Positions 20,038-29,319 of a stretch of DNA of 64,000 nucleotides are shown in pieces (position 1 is the first letter of the stretch; each line of letters opens with the position of its first letter). The notes beneath the pieces were generated by a model, which saw only the letters and a program-made list of their open reading frames with translations, was not told the origin of the DNA and did no database searches. Both the position numbers and the translations under genes were made by a program. Origin of the DNA: Bdellovibrionales bacterium (GTDB taxonomy: Bacteria; Bdellovibrionota; Bdellovibrionia; Bdellovibrionales; Bdellovibrionaceae); NCBI GenBank assembly GCA_016713585.1, contig JADJOV010000010.1:1-64000 (forward strand), read 5' to 3'.

Positions 20038-20463
20038 ATGAGAGCACTGATTTTTACATCGCTGATGACATTGATTTTAGGAACAGGCGCCGCTCATGCC
20101 CATGGAGAGGATAAGCCGGGACCAAACGGCGGATTCATGCGAATGCCAGGAGCTTTTCATACTGAAGTCATTCCGCTGGGGCCAAACAAACTGAAAGTTT
20201 TTCTTCTCGATATCAATTGGAAAAATCCATCCGTTTCAAGTTCAAGTCTTAGAGTGAATTTGAAATCAAAAAAAACCTCTCAAGCCAAATGCGACGTCCA
20301 AGAGAACTACTACCTTTGCGAATTTTCAAAGGGAGTAGATCTCACTAGAAAAGGTGAACTCTCAATTGAAGCGCAACGTGAAAATCAAAAAGGAAATAAA
20401 GTCTCTTATGAGCTTCCTTTGAAACTACAAGTTATTGATGACGGCCATGGCGGGCATCAATAG
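20038..20463 (+). CDS. Small exported protein with a GPNGG motif, RND-associated
   Basis: 141 residues starting at the ATG 20038. The signal peptide (MRALIFTSLMTLILGTGAAH) leads to AHGEDKPGPNGGFMRMPGAF, then a beta-rich region (HTEVIPLGPNKLKVFLLDIN) and a His-containing end (DDGHGGHQ). The GPNGG...H.E pattern is like the extra N-terminal domain found in some CzcB-type adaptors, but here it is a stand-alone protein. It lies 21 bases before the RND pump gene, which has no recognisable adaptor of its own. Confidence 0.7.
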   Translation: MRALIFTSLMTLILGTGAAHAHGEDKPGPNGGFMRMPGAFHTEVIPLGPNKLKVFLLDINWKNPSVSSSSLRVNLKSKKTSQAKCDVQENYYLCEFSKGVDLTRKGELSIEAQRENQKGNKVSYELPLKLQVIDDGHGGHQ

Positions 20464-20484
20464 CAATTCTGAAGGAGGACTCCC

Positions 20485-23400
20485 ATGCTTGATTATGTCA
20501 TTCGGTTTTCGCTGACTCATAGACTGTTGGTACTGACACTTGGGGTTATTATAACGGCCTATGGTCTTTTCACCGTAAGCCAGATGCCAATTGATGTCTT
20601 CCCAGATCTCAATCGTCCAACAGTGAACATCATGACGGAAGCCGCCGGCATGGCGCCGGAAGAAGTTGAAACGCTCGTTACCCTTCCTCTAGAAACAGTT
20701 CTCAACGGGCTGCCTGGCGTTGAGAGAGTTAGATCCACAACAGGTATTGGCTTGTCTGTTATTTATGTCGAATTTGGATGGAACACCGAGATCTATAGAA
20801 ATCGTCAGCTTGTCGCCGAAAAGCTTCAGCTCGCAAAAGAAAAGCTACCTCGAGGCGTGACCCCAGTCATGGGACCCATTGCTTCTATTATGGGTGAAAT
20901 TCAATTGATTGGCTTGTCCTCTCCAAGCGGAGAGGTCAGCGCGCTTGATTTAAGAACTTTTGCTGATTGGACAATTCGCCCACGATTGCTTTCCGTCCCT
21001 GGCGTGGCTCAAGTGATCGCCATAGGTGGAGGTGTCAAGCAGTACCAAATATTGCTCTCAGCCGAGAAAATTCAAAAAAACCAACTTCCGCTTGAGGAAA
21101 TTGAAAAGGCCCTCTCGAAGATCAGTCTCAATACGACTGGTGGTTATATTGACCTCGATAAAAAAGAATTTTTAATCCGCAATATTGGTACGATTAAATC
21201 CGAAGAAGATATTTTAAATTCTGTAGTAGGCCTTCATCTGGGCCGCCCAGTTTTTGTCAGAGACATCGCCGAAGTTAAACTCGGGCCTCAAATTAAACGC
21301 GGTGATGGCAGCGTGAATGGAAAGCCGTCCGTCATCCTAAGCATTCAAAAACAACCTGGCAGCAATACGGTCGAACTCACAGAAAAAATTGATGAGGCAC
21401 TGAAGGAGCTTGAGAAATCACTGCCGAAGGGCGCTGTGTTTCATGGTGATCTATTCAAGCAGGCGCATTTTATCGAAGCTGCCGTTGACAACGTCGAAGA
21501 AGCGCTTCGTGACGGAACAATTCTTGTTTTCATCGTCTTATTTATGTTCCTGCTGAATTTCCGAACCACGGCAATTACTTTAACAGCTATTCCACTCTCT
21601 CTACTTGTGACGGCAATCGTGTTTCATTTCTTTGGACTTTCAGTCAACACGATGACTCTTGGCGGCCTTGCTGTAGCCATTGGCGAATTAGTGGATGACG
21701 CCATCGTTGATGTCGAAAATGTCTTCAGGCGCTTGAAAGAAAATAAGACTCTTGAGAATCCTTTAAATACGCTTCATGTTGTTTATAACGCCTCGTCTGA
21801 AGTGAGAAATTCCATCGTATTCGCAACGATCATCGTGGTCTTGGTTTTTCTTCCTCTGTTTTACATGAGTGGAATTGAAGGCCGTTTATTTATCCCACTA
21901 GGTGTTGCTTACATCGTTTCCCTGATTGCATCTCTTTTAGTTTCACTCACCATTACGCCTGTTCTTTGCTCGTTTCTCCTAGCCAAAGACAAGCTGATCG
22001 ACCACCAGGACGGGAAACTTGTGAAGTTCCTAAAAAACTGGGATCGGAAACTTTTGGTTAAATCACTCGATCACCCGAACGTAGTTTTCGGAATTGCTGG
22101 GACGCTTTTTGTTCTCTCGCTTATACTCATTCCTTTTATGGGCCGAGATTTTTTACCTAAGTTTAATGAAGGGACTGCAACCGTAAACATCCTCGCTCAA
22201 CCTGGAATTTCACTGGATGAATCAAATAAATTGGGAACTCAGGCCGAAGAGATCCTTTTAAAGATTCCGGAAGTTAAATCAGTCGCAAGACGAACAGGTC
22301 GAGCAGAACTCGATGAACACGCCGAAGGAGTTCACTATTCAGAAGTTGACGTGGACTTTAAAGAGGGCGGCAGAAATAGAGATGTTGTCCTAAACGAGAT
22401 GCGCGAAAAGCTTGAGTCCATTTCCGGTGTATTCTCAAATATCGGCCAACCCATCTCTCACAGACTCGATCACCTCTTATCAGGAGTGCGCGCCCAAATC
22501 GCGATCAAAGTTTTGGACCTGACCTTAATACACTCCGAAGCAAAGCTTCAGAAATTTACAAAGCTCTTGATGGTACAAAGGGACTTGTTGATCTTCAGAT
22601 CGAACAACAAGTTCTTATTCCTCAAGTTAAAATTCAACTTCTACGGGATGAGGCTGGACAATTTGGCCTAGTGGCTGGCGAACTTTCAGAGACTTTAGAA
22701 AAGGCACTCAATGGTGAGGTCAGTGCCCAAGTCCTCGATCAACGAAAAACTTTTAACGTGTATATGCGTTTCGATGACAAGTCTCGGGCGAATCTTCATC
22801 TTATCAAACAAACGGTTCTAAAGATTATGCCGGATGGTCGGAAGGTTACTCTTGAAAAAGTGGCAGATGTTTTTGAATCTCAAGGTCCTAACCAGATCAA
22901 TCGCGAAAATGCGCAAAGACGCATCGTTGTGTCCGCAAACTCTTCAGGCAGAGACCTAGATAGTCTTGTCAGCGAAGTTCAAGACCGAATTCAAAAACAA
23001 GTACCAGTACCTGAGGGATACTTCATTCAGTATGGCGGGCAATTCGAAAGTCAAAAGTCAGCAAGTCGTCTTATTTTACTTTTAGGAATTCTGTCTTTGA
23101 TTGGGATTTTTATAGTTCTCTATGCTCACTTCAAATCGTCGTTCATTGCTGTACAGATCATGCTTAATATTCCAATGGCTCTCATCGGAAGCCTTGTTGC
23201 GATCTACTTGTCTGATCGGGTCTTCTCTATCGCCACCATGGTCGCGTTTATCACTCTATGTGGCATCGCAAGTCGAAACGGGATCATGATGATTTCCCAT
23301 TACCTACACCTCATGAAATATGAGGGGGAAACGTTCACTAAGGAAATGGTAATTGAGGTTCCTTAGAACGGCTGGTACCTGTTCTCATGACAGCTCTTAC

Positions 23401-23601
23401 AGCCATTCTAGGCCTTTTTGCCGCTTGTTTTGGCTCAAGGTGCTCCTGGAAAAGAAATTCTTCACCCAGTAGCAGTCGTTATCGTAGGCGGACTCTTAAG
23501 CTCGACACTTTTGGATATGTTCGTGACTCCGACGGTATTTTTTCGATTCGGAAGAAAATCAGCGGAGCGCAACTTAATCTCTAAGGAAATAGAATTAAAA
23601 C
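20485..23601 (+). CDS. Heavy-metal RND efflux pump, second copy (frameshifted, 3' end hit by an IS)
   Basis: A CusA/CzcA-type pump. The first frame (20485-22671) contains IDVFPDLNRPTVNIMTEAAG, the RND motif GELVDDAIVDVENVFRRL and the second-half porter start FLPKFNEGTATVNILAQPGI. The next (22671-23366) carries the rest of the porter and TM8-TM10. The end (23418 on) reads GAPGKEILHPVAVVIVGGLL and VTPTVFFRFG. Single missing bases (near 22517, in the TTTT of a VFGPDL segment, near 23360 and in the T-run at 23413) account for the breaks. Without the IS at 23602 the gene would stop as ...EIELKPTHH at 24853-24855; the insertion replaces only the last few residues. Confidence 0.88.
23599..23601. repeat. 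Target-site duplication, left copy (AAC)
   Basis: AAC precedes the TGA end of the element and recurs at 24839-24841 after its TCA end. Three-base duplications are usual for IS3-family elements. Confidence 0.7.
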
Positions 23602-23632
23602 TGATCTTCCCCCGAAAAAGTGGACACAAAAA

Positions 23633-24490
23633 TCAGCTGGCTAGCGCCATTTTTTCGTAATCGTCAGGACTCATGTAGCCAAGAGACGAGTGGAGTCTCG
23701 ACGATTATACCAAGTTCAATCCACTCAAAATTGCTTGCATGGCTTCTTTTCGGGTTTTGAAATTTCTTCTGTAGACCAGTTCGTTTTAGTGAGTGAAGAA
23801 ACTTTCGACGTGCGCGTTGTCATAGCAGTTAGCCTTGCGGGACATACTTGCAATTATTCCAGCGGCAGCAAGTTTTTTTCTGAACTCATCTGCGGCATAC
23901 TGGGAGCCACGATCAGAGTGGGCGATGAGTTCGCCATCAACCACTTCTGCCGCCCCAACGCCATGGAGAGTGCATTTAAACCAATTCCACACCTCATGTT
24001 GTCATCGCAAAAACCCAACCACTTTACGTGTGAATAAATCCAAAAATATTGCCAAAAAAAGCCACCCTTCCTCTGTCGCAATGTAGGTGATGTCGCCTGC
24101 CCAGACCTGATTCGGAGCCATTACTGCATCAACATTTTCAGTTTCAAAAATTCTCTCAGCGATCGGCAAATCATGGTTTGAGTCTGTGGTCGTGATTTTA
24201 AATTTTTCACTGACTCCGACACGAACCTCATTTTTACGCATTAACCTAGCTACCCTATTCTCGCCGCACCCAAGCCCCCTCAGATCGAAGTGTCGCGTAT
24301 CCTGGCGAGCCTTAGGTTCGATCCGATTTCTCGTATATAGCCCGAATACGCTCGGTTATAGCGCATTCTCAGCCGCACGCTCAGACTCTGGTCGGCTAGA
24401 CCAGGCATAAAAACCGTTCTTGCTGACCTCGACCGTGTCGCAAAGTAATTTCACCGTGACACCCTCGGTGTGAAGATCCTGGACCATTTG
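23633..24490 (-). pseudogene. IS3-family transposase OrfB (DDE), frameshifted
   Basis: Frames in order: VQDLHTEGVTVKLLCDTVEV, KFKITTTDSNHDLPIAERIF, VWAGDITYIATEEGWLFLAI, FLDLFTRKVVGF, then [38 protein letters not shown], and a C-terminal RLHSSLGYMSPDDYEKMALA to a TGA at 23633-23635. The D, D and E catalytic residues (AGDITY, HSDRG and DNAHVES) are all present, unlike in the other element. Several single-base indels break the frame, mostly at homopolymers. Confidence 0.85.
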
Positions 24491-24495
24491 AAACT

Positions 24496-24775
24496 TTATT
24501 TCAGATGGTCCTGTGAGAAAAAGCCGCTGCTTTCTTGAGAATAAAATTCACTTTTTAACTCTTAACTTCCTTGCGGAGCTGTTTGTTTTCAGCTCCAGAT
24601 TGACTCCCTCTTTCTTGGATTGAGGCTTACCCTTTTCCTCTTCCCTTTCCATTGATACAATGTCGTCACCGGTACCCCCAGTTGCTCCGCAGCCTTTCGG
24701 GTGCCACTTCTATTGCCAGCCCAGCTGCTTGTTGTTTAAACTCTGAAGTGTACTTTCGAATTGTCTTTTGCCCAT
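24496..24775 (-). pseudogene. IS3-family transposase OrfA, frameshifted
   Basis: From the ATG at 24775 the pieces read KYTSEFKQQAAGLAIEVG, TRKAAEQLGVPVTTLYQWKG and, after another shift, ELKSE with FFSQDHLK before the TAA at 24496-24498. This is the helix-turn-helix and leucine-zipper part of an IS3-type transposase. It overlaps the OrfB region as usual for these elements, where a -1 frameshift makes the full transposase. The additional breaks here are not programmed. Confidence 0.7.
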
Positions 24776-24838
24776 AGATTCCCCCTTGTTCTGGACTCAA
24801 TCTTTTAGAAAATGTGTCCACTGAAACGGGGAACTTCA

Positions 24839-24841
24839 AAC
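24839..24841. repeat. Target-site duplication, right copy (AAC)
   Basis: Matches AAC at 23599-23601; joining the flanks with one copy restores the end and stop codon of the RND gene. Confidence 0.7.
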
Positions 24842-24866
24842 CAACTCATCACTAGGAGAGAACCAC

Positions 24867-25268
24867 ATGAAACGAATTCTGCTTTTAACAGCCCTTATCT
24901 TCTCGTTTGGAATTGTAAATGCACACGAGGGTCACGACAAAACACCAGGGCTCCAGTCCACTCGCCCAGGGGGAACCATAAAAGGTACGGATCATATCTA
25001 TCTCGAACTGGTTTCTGATAAAGACGGCGTTAAACTTTACCCTATGGATCACGATAAAAAGCCAATTCCACTATCGGACGTCAAGATGGAGGGTAAGATG
25101 ACAATCCCTCGAAAGAACAAGACACAAGTTTTAAAGTTTACAGCCCAAGATGACCACTTTGCCGCCAAGGTCGATGCAACGGGTGCTCATCGCTACGATC
25201 TCGAAGCATCAGTCACTCACGGTGGAAAATCTGAAAAACTTAAATTCAGCGTGGAACCGCAACAGTAA
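24867..25268 (+). CDS. Small exported protein with a His-rich start, RND-associated
   Basis: 133 residues. A signal peptide (MKRILLLTALIFSFGIVNA) is followed by HEGHDKTPGLQSTRPGG and a beta-sandwich-like domain with KDGVKLYPMDHDKKPIPLSD, DDHFAAKVDATGAHRYDLEA and a final SVEPQQ. The pattern (acidic/His start, 'kP+plsdv', 'h.fdl.a') is like the metal-binding N-terminal domain of some CzcB adaptors, here as a separate protein. TAGGAGAG before the ATG contains the stop codon of the intact RND gene, so the two were originally coupled; the IS now separates them by more than 1.2 kb and may reduce expression. Confidence 0.65.
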   Translation: MKRILLLTALIFSFGIVNAHEGHDKTPGLQSTRPGGTIKGTDHIYLELVSDKDGVKLYPMDHDKKPIPLSDVKMEGKMTIPRKNKTQVLKFTAQDDHFAAKVDATGAHRYDLEASVTHGGKSEKLKFSVEPQQ

Positions 25269-25283
25269 GACGCAGGAGTGCTT

Positions 25284-26585
25284 ATGAAAAATCGAACTTC
25301 TTATATTTCAAGGTTCATAGTTGGAGCGCTCCTGCTCCAGATACCTTTGCAATCAATGGCTGACCACCCAAACGAGGGCGCGTTCACTCTCGAGCAGTTG
25401 ATTAAGGAAGCCGAGGCTCAGAATTTTGAAATCAAAGAAGCCGAAAGCACTTACAAATCTTCCCAATCACAAGCTGACGCCAAATACGGTAAGTTTCTGC
25501 CTCGCCTTTCTGTCGAAGGCGGCCCTCAAACAACTAAGTTTGACGATGATAAGAATTCAGGAACAACTCTTTATGGGAAGGCAGATTGGAATCTCTATCG
25601 TGGAGGTCTTGATCAGGATAATTTTGAGAAGTCTCGAATTCAAAGGGATCTAGATCAGAAAAAGTTTGAGGCTTCCAAGTCGAAGGTCATTCGCGACGTT
25701 AGCCGAAACTTCCATGAGCTTTCATTCTTGTTAGAAAGCTCCGCACTTAAAGAAAAGGCCCTTCAATTAAATCAAGAACAGATGAAGCTCGCAAAACTCA
25801 AAAAGAACTCCGGCTTCACATCAAGTGCAGACGTTATTGAATTTGAGTTACGAGAGGCCACCCTCACTTCAGATCTTAAAATGATTTCCCAATTAAACAC
25901 AGAAAAGTCGCGCGAACTCTCGGTGCTCCTTGGTAGGAAAGACCTTTCCTCATCAATTTTGGTAAAAGGACATTTAGCTAAAGAGACGCCCTCAATTTCA
26001 AAAGAAGATATTTTGAAACGCTTAAGGCAAAGCAATATCGAAATTGTTCAAGCAAATGCTGAAGCACAATTGAGCCAAAAGGATGCAGCCATTGCGAAAT
26101 CAGGTTTCTTGCCCTCTGTTGATTTGGAGGCAAAGTACGGAAAAATCGCAAATGAGGAAAGAGTTTTCTCCGAAAACAACAACTACTCTCTCATGTTGAA
26201 AATTTCGGTGCCGTTGTTTTCTGGCCTGGAAACACTCAATGAAACTAGAGCAGCAAGGTCAAGCGTCGCAGCCAAAGAAGCTAGTGCAACTCGAAAAACT
26301 CTTACTGGTCAGGCAGATGCGGAAAATCTTTTATCTCAGCTCACGACAATTTCAGAGCGAATCAATCTTGAGGAAAAAAATCTATCGAAGTCTGAAGAGT
26401 ATTATAAAATTACGTTGGGCGAATACAGACGTGGAGTAAAGAACTCACCAGACATGGTGGGAGCGTCAGAGAGACTATTAGAAGCTAAAATTAGGAACCT
26501 TGAATATCGGAAGGACTTCTATCTTACAAAACTAAAAATCTATGAGCTAGTAAGCAGTGATCCCATGCGCGAAACGAAACTTTAG
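25284..26585 (+). CDS. TolC-family outer-membrane efflux protein
   Basis: About 433 residues, intact. The start ATG at 25284 (MKNRTSYISRFIVGALLLQI) is preferred over a GTG six bases earlier because AGGAG lies just before it. A signal peptide is followed by FTLEQLIKEAEAQNFEIKEA, the usual OEP first helix, then the beta-strand pair (GTTLYGKADWNLYRGGLDQD) and the two long coiled-coil repeats. This is the channel for the second RND pump. No periplasmic adaptor of normal size is encoded between 19.2 and 26.6 kb. Confidence 0.88.
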   Translation: MKNRTSYISRFIVGALLLQIPLQSMADHPNEGAFTLEQLIKEAEAQNFEIKEAESTYKSSQSQADAKYGKFLPRLSVEGGPQTTKFDDDKNSGTTLYGKADWNLYRGGLDQDNFEKSRIQRDLDQKKFEASKSKVIRDVSRNFHELSFLLESSALKEKALQLNQEQMKLAKLKKNSGFTSSADVIEFELREATLTSDLKMISQLNTEKSRELSVLLGRKDLSSSILVKGHLAKETPSISKEDILKRLRQSNIEIVQANAEAQLSQKDAAIAKSGFLPSVDLEAKYGKIANEERVFSENNNYSLMLKISVPLFSGLETLNETRAARSSVAAKEASATRKTLTGQADAENLLSQLTTISERINLEEKNLSKSEEYYKITLGEYRRGVKNSPDMVGASERLLEAKIRNLEYRKDFYLTKLKIYELVSSDPMRETKL

Positions 26586-26616
26586 CGATTGCTGATTGCA
26601 ATAATTCAGGTAACTC

Positions 26617-26904
26617 CTATCGAAGTGCCCTCTTTATTACTGTTTCAAGCTCCGCAATCAGATACTTTGAATCTGACGAAATCGCTGGAGCAATGCACGA
26701 GCTGAAGTGATCTTGAAGCAGAGTAATGCGACAAGATTCAAGAGCTGAAATTACAGCGCTCAATTGCTGAAGTAGCTCTATGCACTCTTCTCCATCTGAA
26801 ACCATTGTTTCAACTTTTCGAAGATGCCCGCTGGCTCTTTTGATTCGAACGAGAGTTTCGCGGTGGGGAACATGCTTGTGTCGATCTGGTATTTTTTTTG
26901 CCAT
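26617..26904 (-). CDS. CsoR/RcnR/FrmR-family metal-sensing repressor (third copy)
   Basis: 95 residues from the ATG 26904 (MAKKIPDRHKHVPHRETLVR); a longer frame to 26958 would run through the operator. The core reads LVRIKRASGHLRKVETMVSD with GEECIELLQQLSAVISALES and LLQDHFSSCIAPAI. Cys (EEC), His (QDH) and Cys (SSC) fall at the positions of the metal ligands, but the overall sequence is more diverged than the two other copies, so the sensed metal may differ (Zn/Co/Ni are possible). It is divergent from the Czc/Znt-type unit starting at 26984. Confidence 0.8.
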   Translation of the reverse strand: MAKKIPDRHKHVPHRETLVRIKRASGHLRKVETMVSDGEECIELLQQLSAVISALESCRITLLQDHFSSCIAPAISSDSKYLIAELETVIKRALR

Positions 26905-26915
26905 GCGAAATAACC

Positions 26916-26935
26916 TATCCTCCCCCAGGGGATAC
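26916..26935. promoter_or_regulatory. Operator-like GC-rich inverted repeat of the third CsoR-type regulator
   Basis: TATCCTCCCCCAGGGGATAC lies between the divergent genes at 26904 and 26984, with arms close to TATCC-CCCC and GGGG-ATA. This is the composition expected for CsoR/RcnR-family sites. It covers the likely promoter of both directions. Confidence 0.6.
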
Positions 26936-26983
26936 CATTGACAACCATGAAAAATCAACTATTGTTAGCTTCCAGAGGTACAA

Positions 26984-27343
26984 TTGAAGCTGACGATTGC
27001 TTGGTTTTTTTCATTTATCACTTTTATTGGCGTTATGAGCCAAGCCCGCAACTCATGCGCTGAGAGTCTTTCTCCCAAACAGACCTACGGTACCGTCTCT
27101 TTTTCACCAGCACAGCATCAGAACTTTCAGCATGAAGATTTAAATGAAGATGGTAAGAAGGATTCGGGTTGTCACCACAGTAACTCTACTTGTCGCAACT
27201 GTCATTTAGGTCATTGTGCTTTTACCTTGGGTTCTTCGCTTCTTTTTTCAACTTTCAATCCGCCACAGGTTCTGACTTTCACAACTATGGCTGTCATCAT
27301 TTTTGATTTTCAGACAAGTCCCTTTCGCCCGCCAATCGCCTAA
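26984..27343 (+). CDS. Small exported Cys/His-rich protein heading the czc-type cluster
   Basis: 119 residues with a signal peptide (MKLTIAWFFSFITFIGVMSQ) and a Cys/His cluster (GCHHSNSTCRNCHLGHCAFT), ending in FDFQTSPFRPPIA. The CHLGHC core and the terminal PFRPP are shared with the protein at 35839-36255, so they form a small family found twice here. Position at the head of a czc cluster recalls CzcI, but homology is not proven. Divergent from the third CsoR-type regulator. Confidence 0.6.
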   Translation: MKLTIAWFFSFITFIGVMSQARNSCAESLSPKQTYGTVSFSPAQHQNFQHEDLNEDGKKDSGCHHSNSTCRNCHLGHCAFTLGSSLLFSTFNPPQVLTFTTMAVIIFDFQTSPFRPPIA

Positions 27344-27398
27344 AATAAGGCTACAGCTCTAATTTTAATCCAAAACAATTAACCTTGTGCAACTGATT

Positions 27399-27439
27399 TG
27401 CCGTGGACTTTTCCACGGCATTCTTGAGGCGTTCCTCAA
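27399..27439 (+). terminator. Tandem hairpins upstream of the czcC-like gene
   Basis: TGCCGTGGA/TCCACGGCA (9-bp stem, CTTT loop) is followed by TTGAGG/CCTCAA (loop CGTT). They lie in the gap between the small Cys/His protein and the TolC gene. Only short T-runs follow, so they may be an attenuator or a processing site and not a strong terminator. Confidence 0.45.
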
Positions 27440-27472
27440 TAATTTGAGGACGATTTTAGGGAGAACTCCGCG

Positions 27473-28706
27473 ATGAGAAAGATCCATTTATTTTTTGTAA
27501 CTCTAGTTTCGCTCTCAACGCCGGTGTTGAGCCTGGCGGCTGATTCAGCAAGCGATTGCAAGGCAACTAATTATTCAGAGTTAGTTCGTTGTGCAGAAAA
27601 GCAGTCCTCGGAGATACAAATTTCCGAACAGCAGCTGAAGTCAGCCCAAAAACTAGAAGGCGTCGCAAGTCAGTGGCTAAACCCTGAGCTTGATGCTGAT
27701 ACAGTCTCAAAGGGCTCTGAAAGGTCTGAGACTAATGCGTCTCTTCTATTTACATTGAGGCTTGGAGGCAAGAGGGACGCTTTAATAAACGAAGCTCAAA
27801 GCGAAATTGAAAGAGCGAGGGCGGGCCGAGACCTGGGAGTTTACCAGGCAAGGCTTGAACTCATGTTGAGTCTCTATCGACTTTCTCATCTCAAAAGTGA
27901 GATTCATATCGAAGAGGAATCGGTTGAGACTTTTCTAAAATAGTTAAGCAGTTTCAAAACGTCCAGCATTGTCGCCTGAGCAAGATGTGTCGTTGTCCGT
28001 CTTTAAGATGTCACTCGCAGACCATCAACTTAGGCTTACAAAGTTAAAAGCTGATGAAGAAAAACTCCTTCAAGCACTCACTGCTATAACCGGGCTTTCA
28101 AGAACTCTTCTTTCAAAAAATCTTCCTCCCGTCAAACAGACGTGGCCTACCGTCGAAAATGCTTCGCCAAGCGAAGAATCTCCGCAAGTGCGAGCAGCTC
28201 TGGCTGATCTCAAGCTTGCAAGAAGTCAGAAGCAAAAAGCAGAAGGAGAATCGTGGCCGGATCTCAAACTTGGTCCTTCAATGAAAACCGTCAAAGAAAA
28301 TGGCGAATCAACGACGTTTGTGGGTCTTGGTCTATCAATGCCTCTCCCTGTGTTTAGTCAAAACGGCGCAGGCAGGGCTTACAGTGCTCAGAGACTTTTA
28401 GAAGCTGAGATGGGAGCAGATCTCGCGAAAAGAAAATCTGCTGCAACACGGGCGGAACTTGTGAACCGATACAATCAGACGATTCAAAGTCTTAAAACTT
28501 CTCTTAGCCTCAACATTGTTAACGAAAAACACGAACAGCTTGAAAGACAATTCTTCAAAGGTCTCGTCCCAAGCTCTCTCGTGATCGAAGCTCACAGACA
28601 ACTTTTTGATCTCGGCGAAAGAAGAAATGCTTCGGAGCTTGAAGCTCTCGAAGCATTGGGGCGAATTCTCATCCTTGATAACAAATTTAATGAGGTGATC
28701 TTATGA
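27473..28706 (+). CDS. czcC: TolC-family outer-membrane protein, CzcC-like (frameshifted)
   Basis: The first frame (27473-27943) has a signal peptide (HLFFVTLVSLSTPVLSLAAD), ATNYSELVRCAEKQSSEIQI and LGGKRDALINEAQSEIERAR, as in CzcC. The second frame (27969-28706) holds the remaining coiled-coil repeat (LKLGPSMKTVKENGESTTFV, LSMPLPVFSQNGAGRA). One indel near 27945 separates them; the intervening residues (IVKQFQNRPALSPEQ) fit the family. Its stop overlaps the start of the next gene (ATGA at 28703-28706). Confidence 0.8.
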
Positions 28707-29305
28707 GAAACTATTCTTTGGCAATCGGTCTACTGACCGCATTTATATACGTTGGCAATGTCCACGCCAGTGACGAACATGATCATGCACTGAAAAAAAA
28801 ACCTAAAGCTGAATCACCCAAGCATGAGGAACACGGGACTCATGAAGAAAAAAAGGGTGAAGTTCATGAAGCTGAACACAAGCACTCTGAAGAAGAGCAA
28901 AAAGATCATGGGCATGGTGATGAGCACGCCCATGGCGAGGAAGAGAATCCTCAGGTCGGCCCAAACAAAGGAATCTTAGCTGCGAGCGAGGACGAGGGAA
29001 TCAGGCTCTCCCCCGAAGCCGAAAAGAATTTTGAGATTCAAAAGTTAAAAATTACAGCCGCCAGTTCCTTTGAGATTCCAAAGGACGCAGTGGTAACGGC
29101 TGGTCTTGAAGTCAATCTCTACCGCTACCGAGATGGCTTCTATAAACGAATCGATTTTGATCAAATCAGTCGTTCCGGAAACAAAATCTCCATCCGCTCT
29201 AGGGACCTGAAAAATGGCGACGAAATCGCCATCACGGGTCTTGGGTTCTTAAGAATCGCAGAGATAGCCGCATTTGGTGGCGCACCTGAAGGTCACTCAC
29301 ACTAA
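28703..29305 (+). CDS. His-rich, shortened CzcB-like periplasmic protein
   Basis: 200 residues. A signal peptide (MRNYSLAIGLLTAFIYVGNV) is followed by about 70 His/Glu/Lys-rich residues (HEEHGTHEEKKGEVHEAEHK, DHGHGDEHAHGEEE), then VGPNKGILAASEDEGIRLSP and a C-terminal part reading IPKDAVVTAG, DGFYKRIDFDQIS and LKNGDEIAITGLGFLRIAEI. The last section resembles the C-terminal membrane-proximal part of CzcB adaptors, but the alpha-helical hairpin and most of the lipoyl/barrel domains are absent. Adaptors normally have 350-500 residues. No frame break is visible, so the short form seems genuine. It sits exactly where czcB is expected, between czcC and czcA. Confidence 0.75.
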   Translation: MRNYSLAIGLLTAFIYVGNVHASDEHDHALKKKPKAESPKHEEHGTHEEKKGEVHEAEHKHSEEEQKDHGHGDEHAHGEEENPQVGPNKGILAASEDEGIRLSPEAEKNFEIQKLKITAASSFEIPKDAVVTAGLEVNLYRYRDGFYKRIDFDQISRSGNKISIRSRDLKNGDEIAITGLGFLRIAEIAAFGGAPEGHSH

Positions 29306-29319
29306 TTGGAGCTTAATTT

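Larger units (their letters stand above)
23602..24838 (-). mobile_element. IS3-family insertion sequence at the end of the RND gene, about 1.24 kb
   Basis: Terminal inverted repeats start TGA and end TCA. The left end TGATCTTCCCCC...AAAGTGGACACA matches the reverse complement of the right end (TGAAGTTCCCCG...CAGTGGACACA). AAC is duplicated. Size, ends and the two overlapping transposase frames on the minus strand are all typical of IS3-family elements. It does not resemble the element in csoR. Confidence 0.9.
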
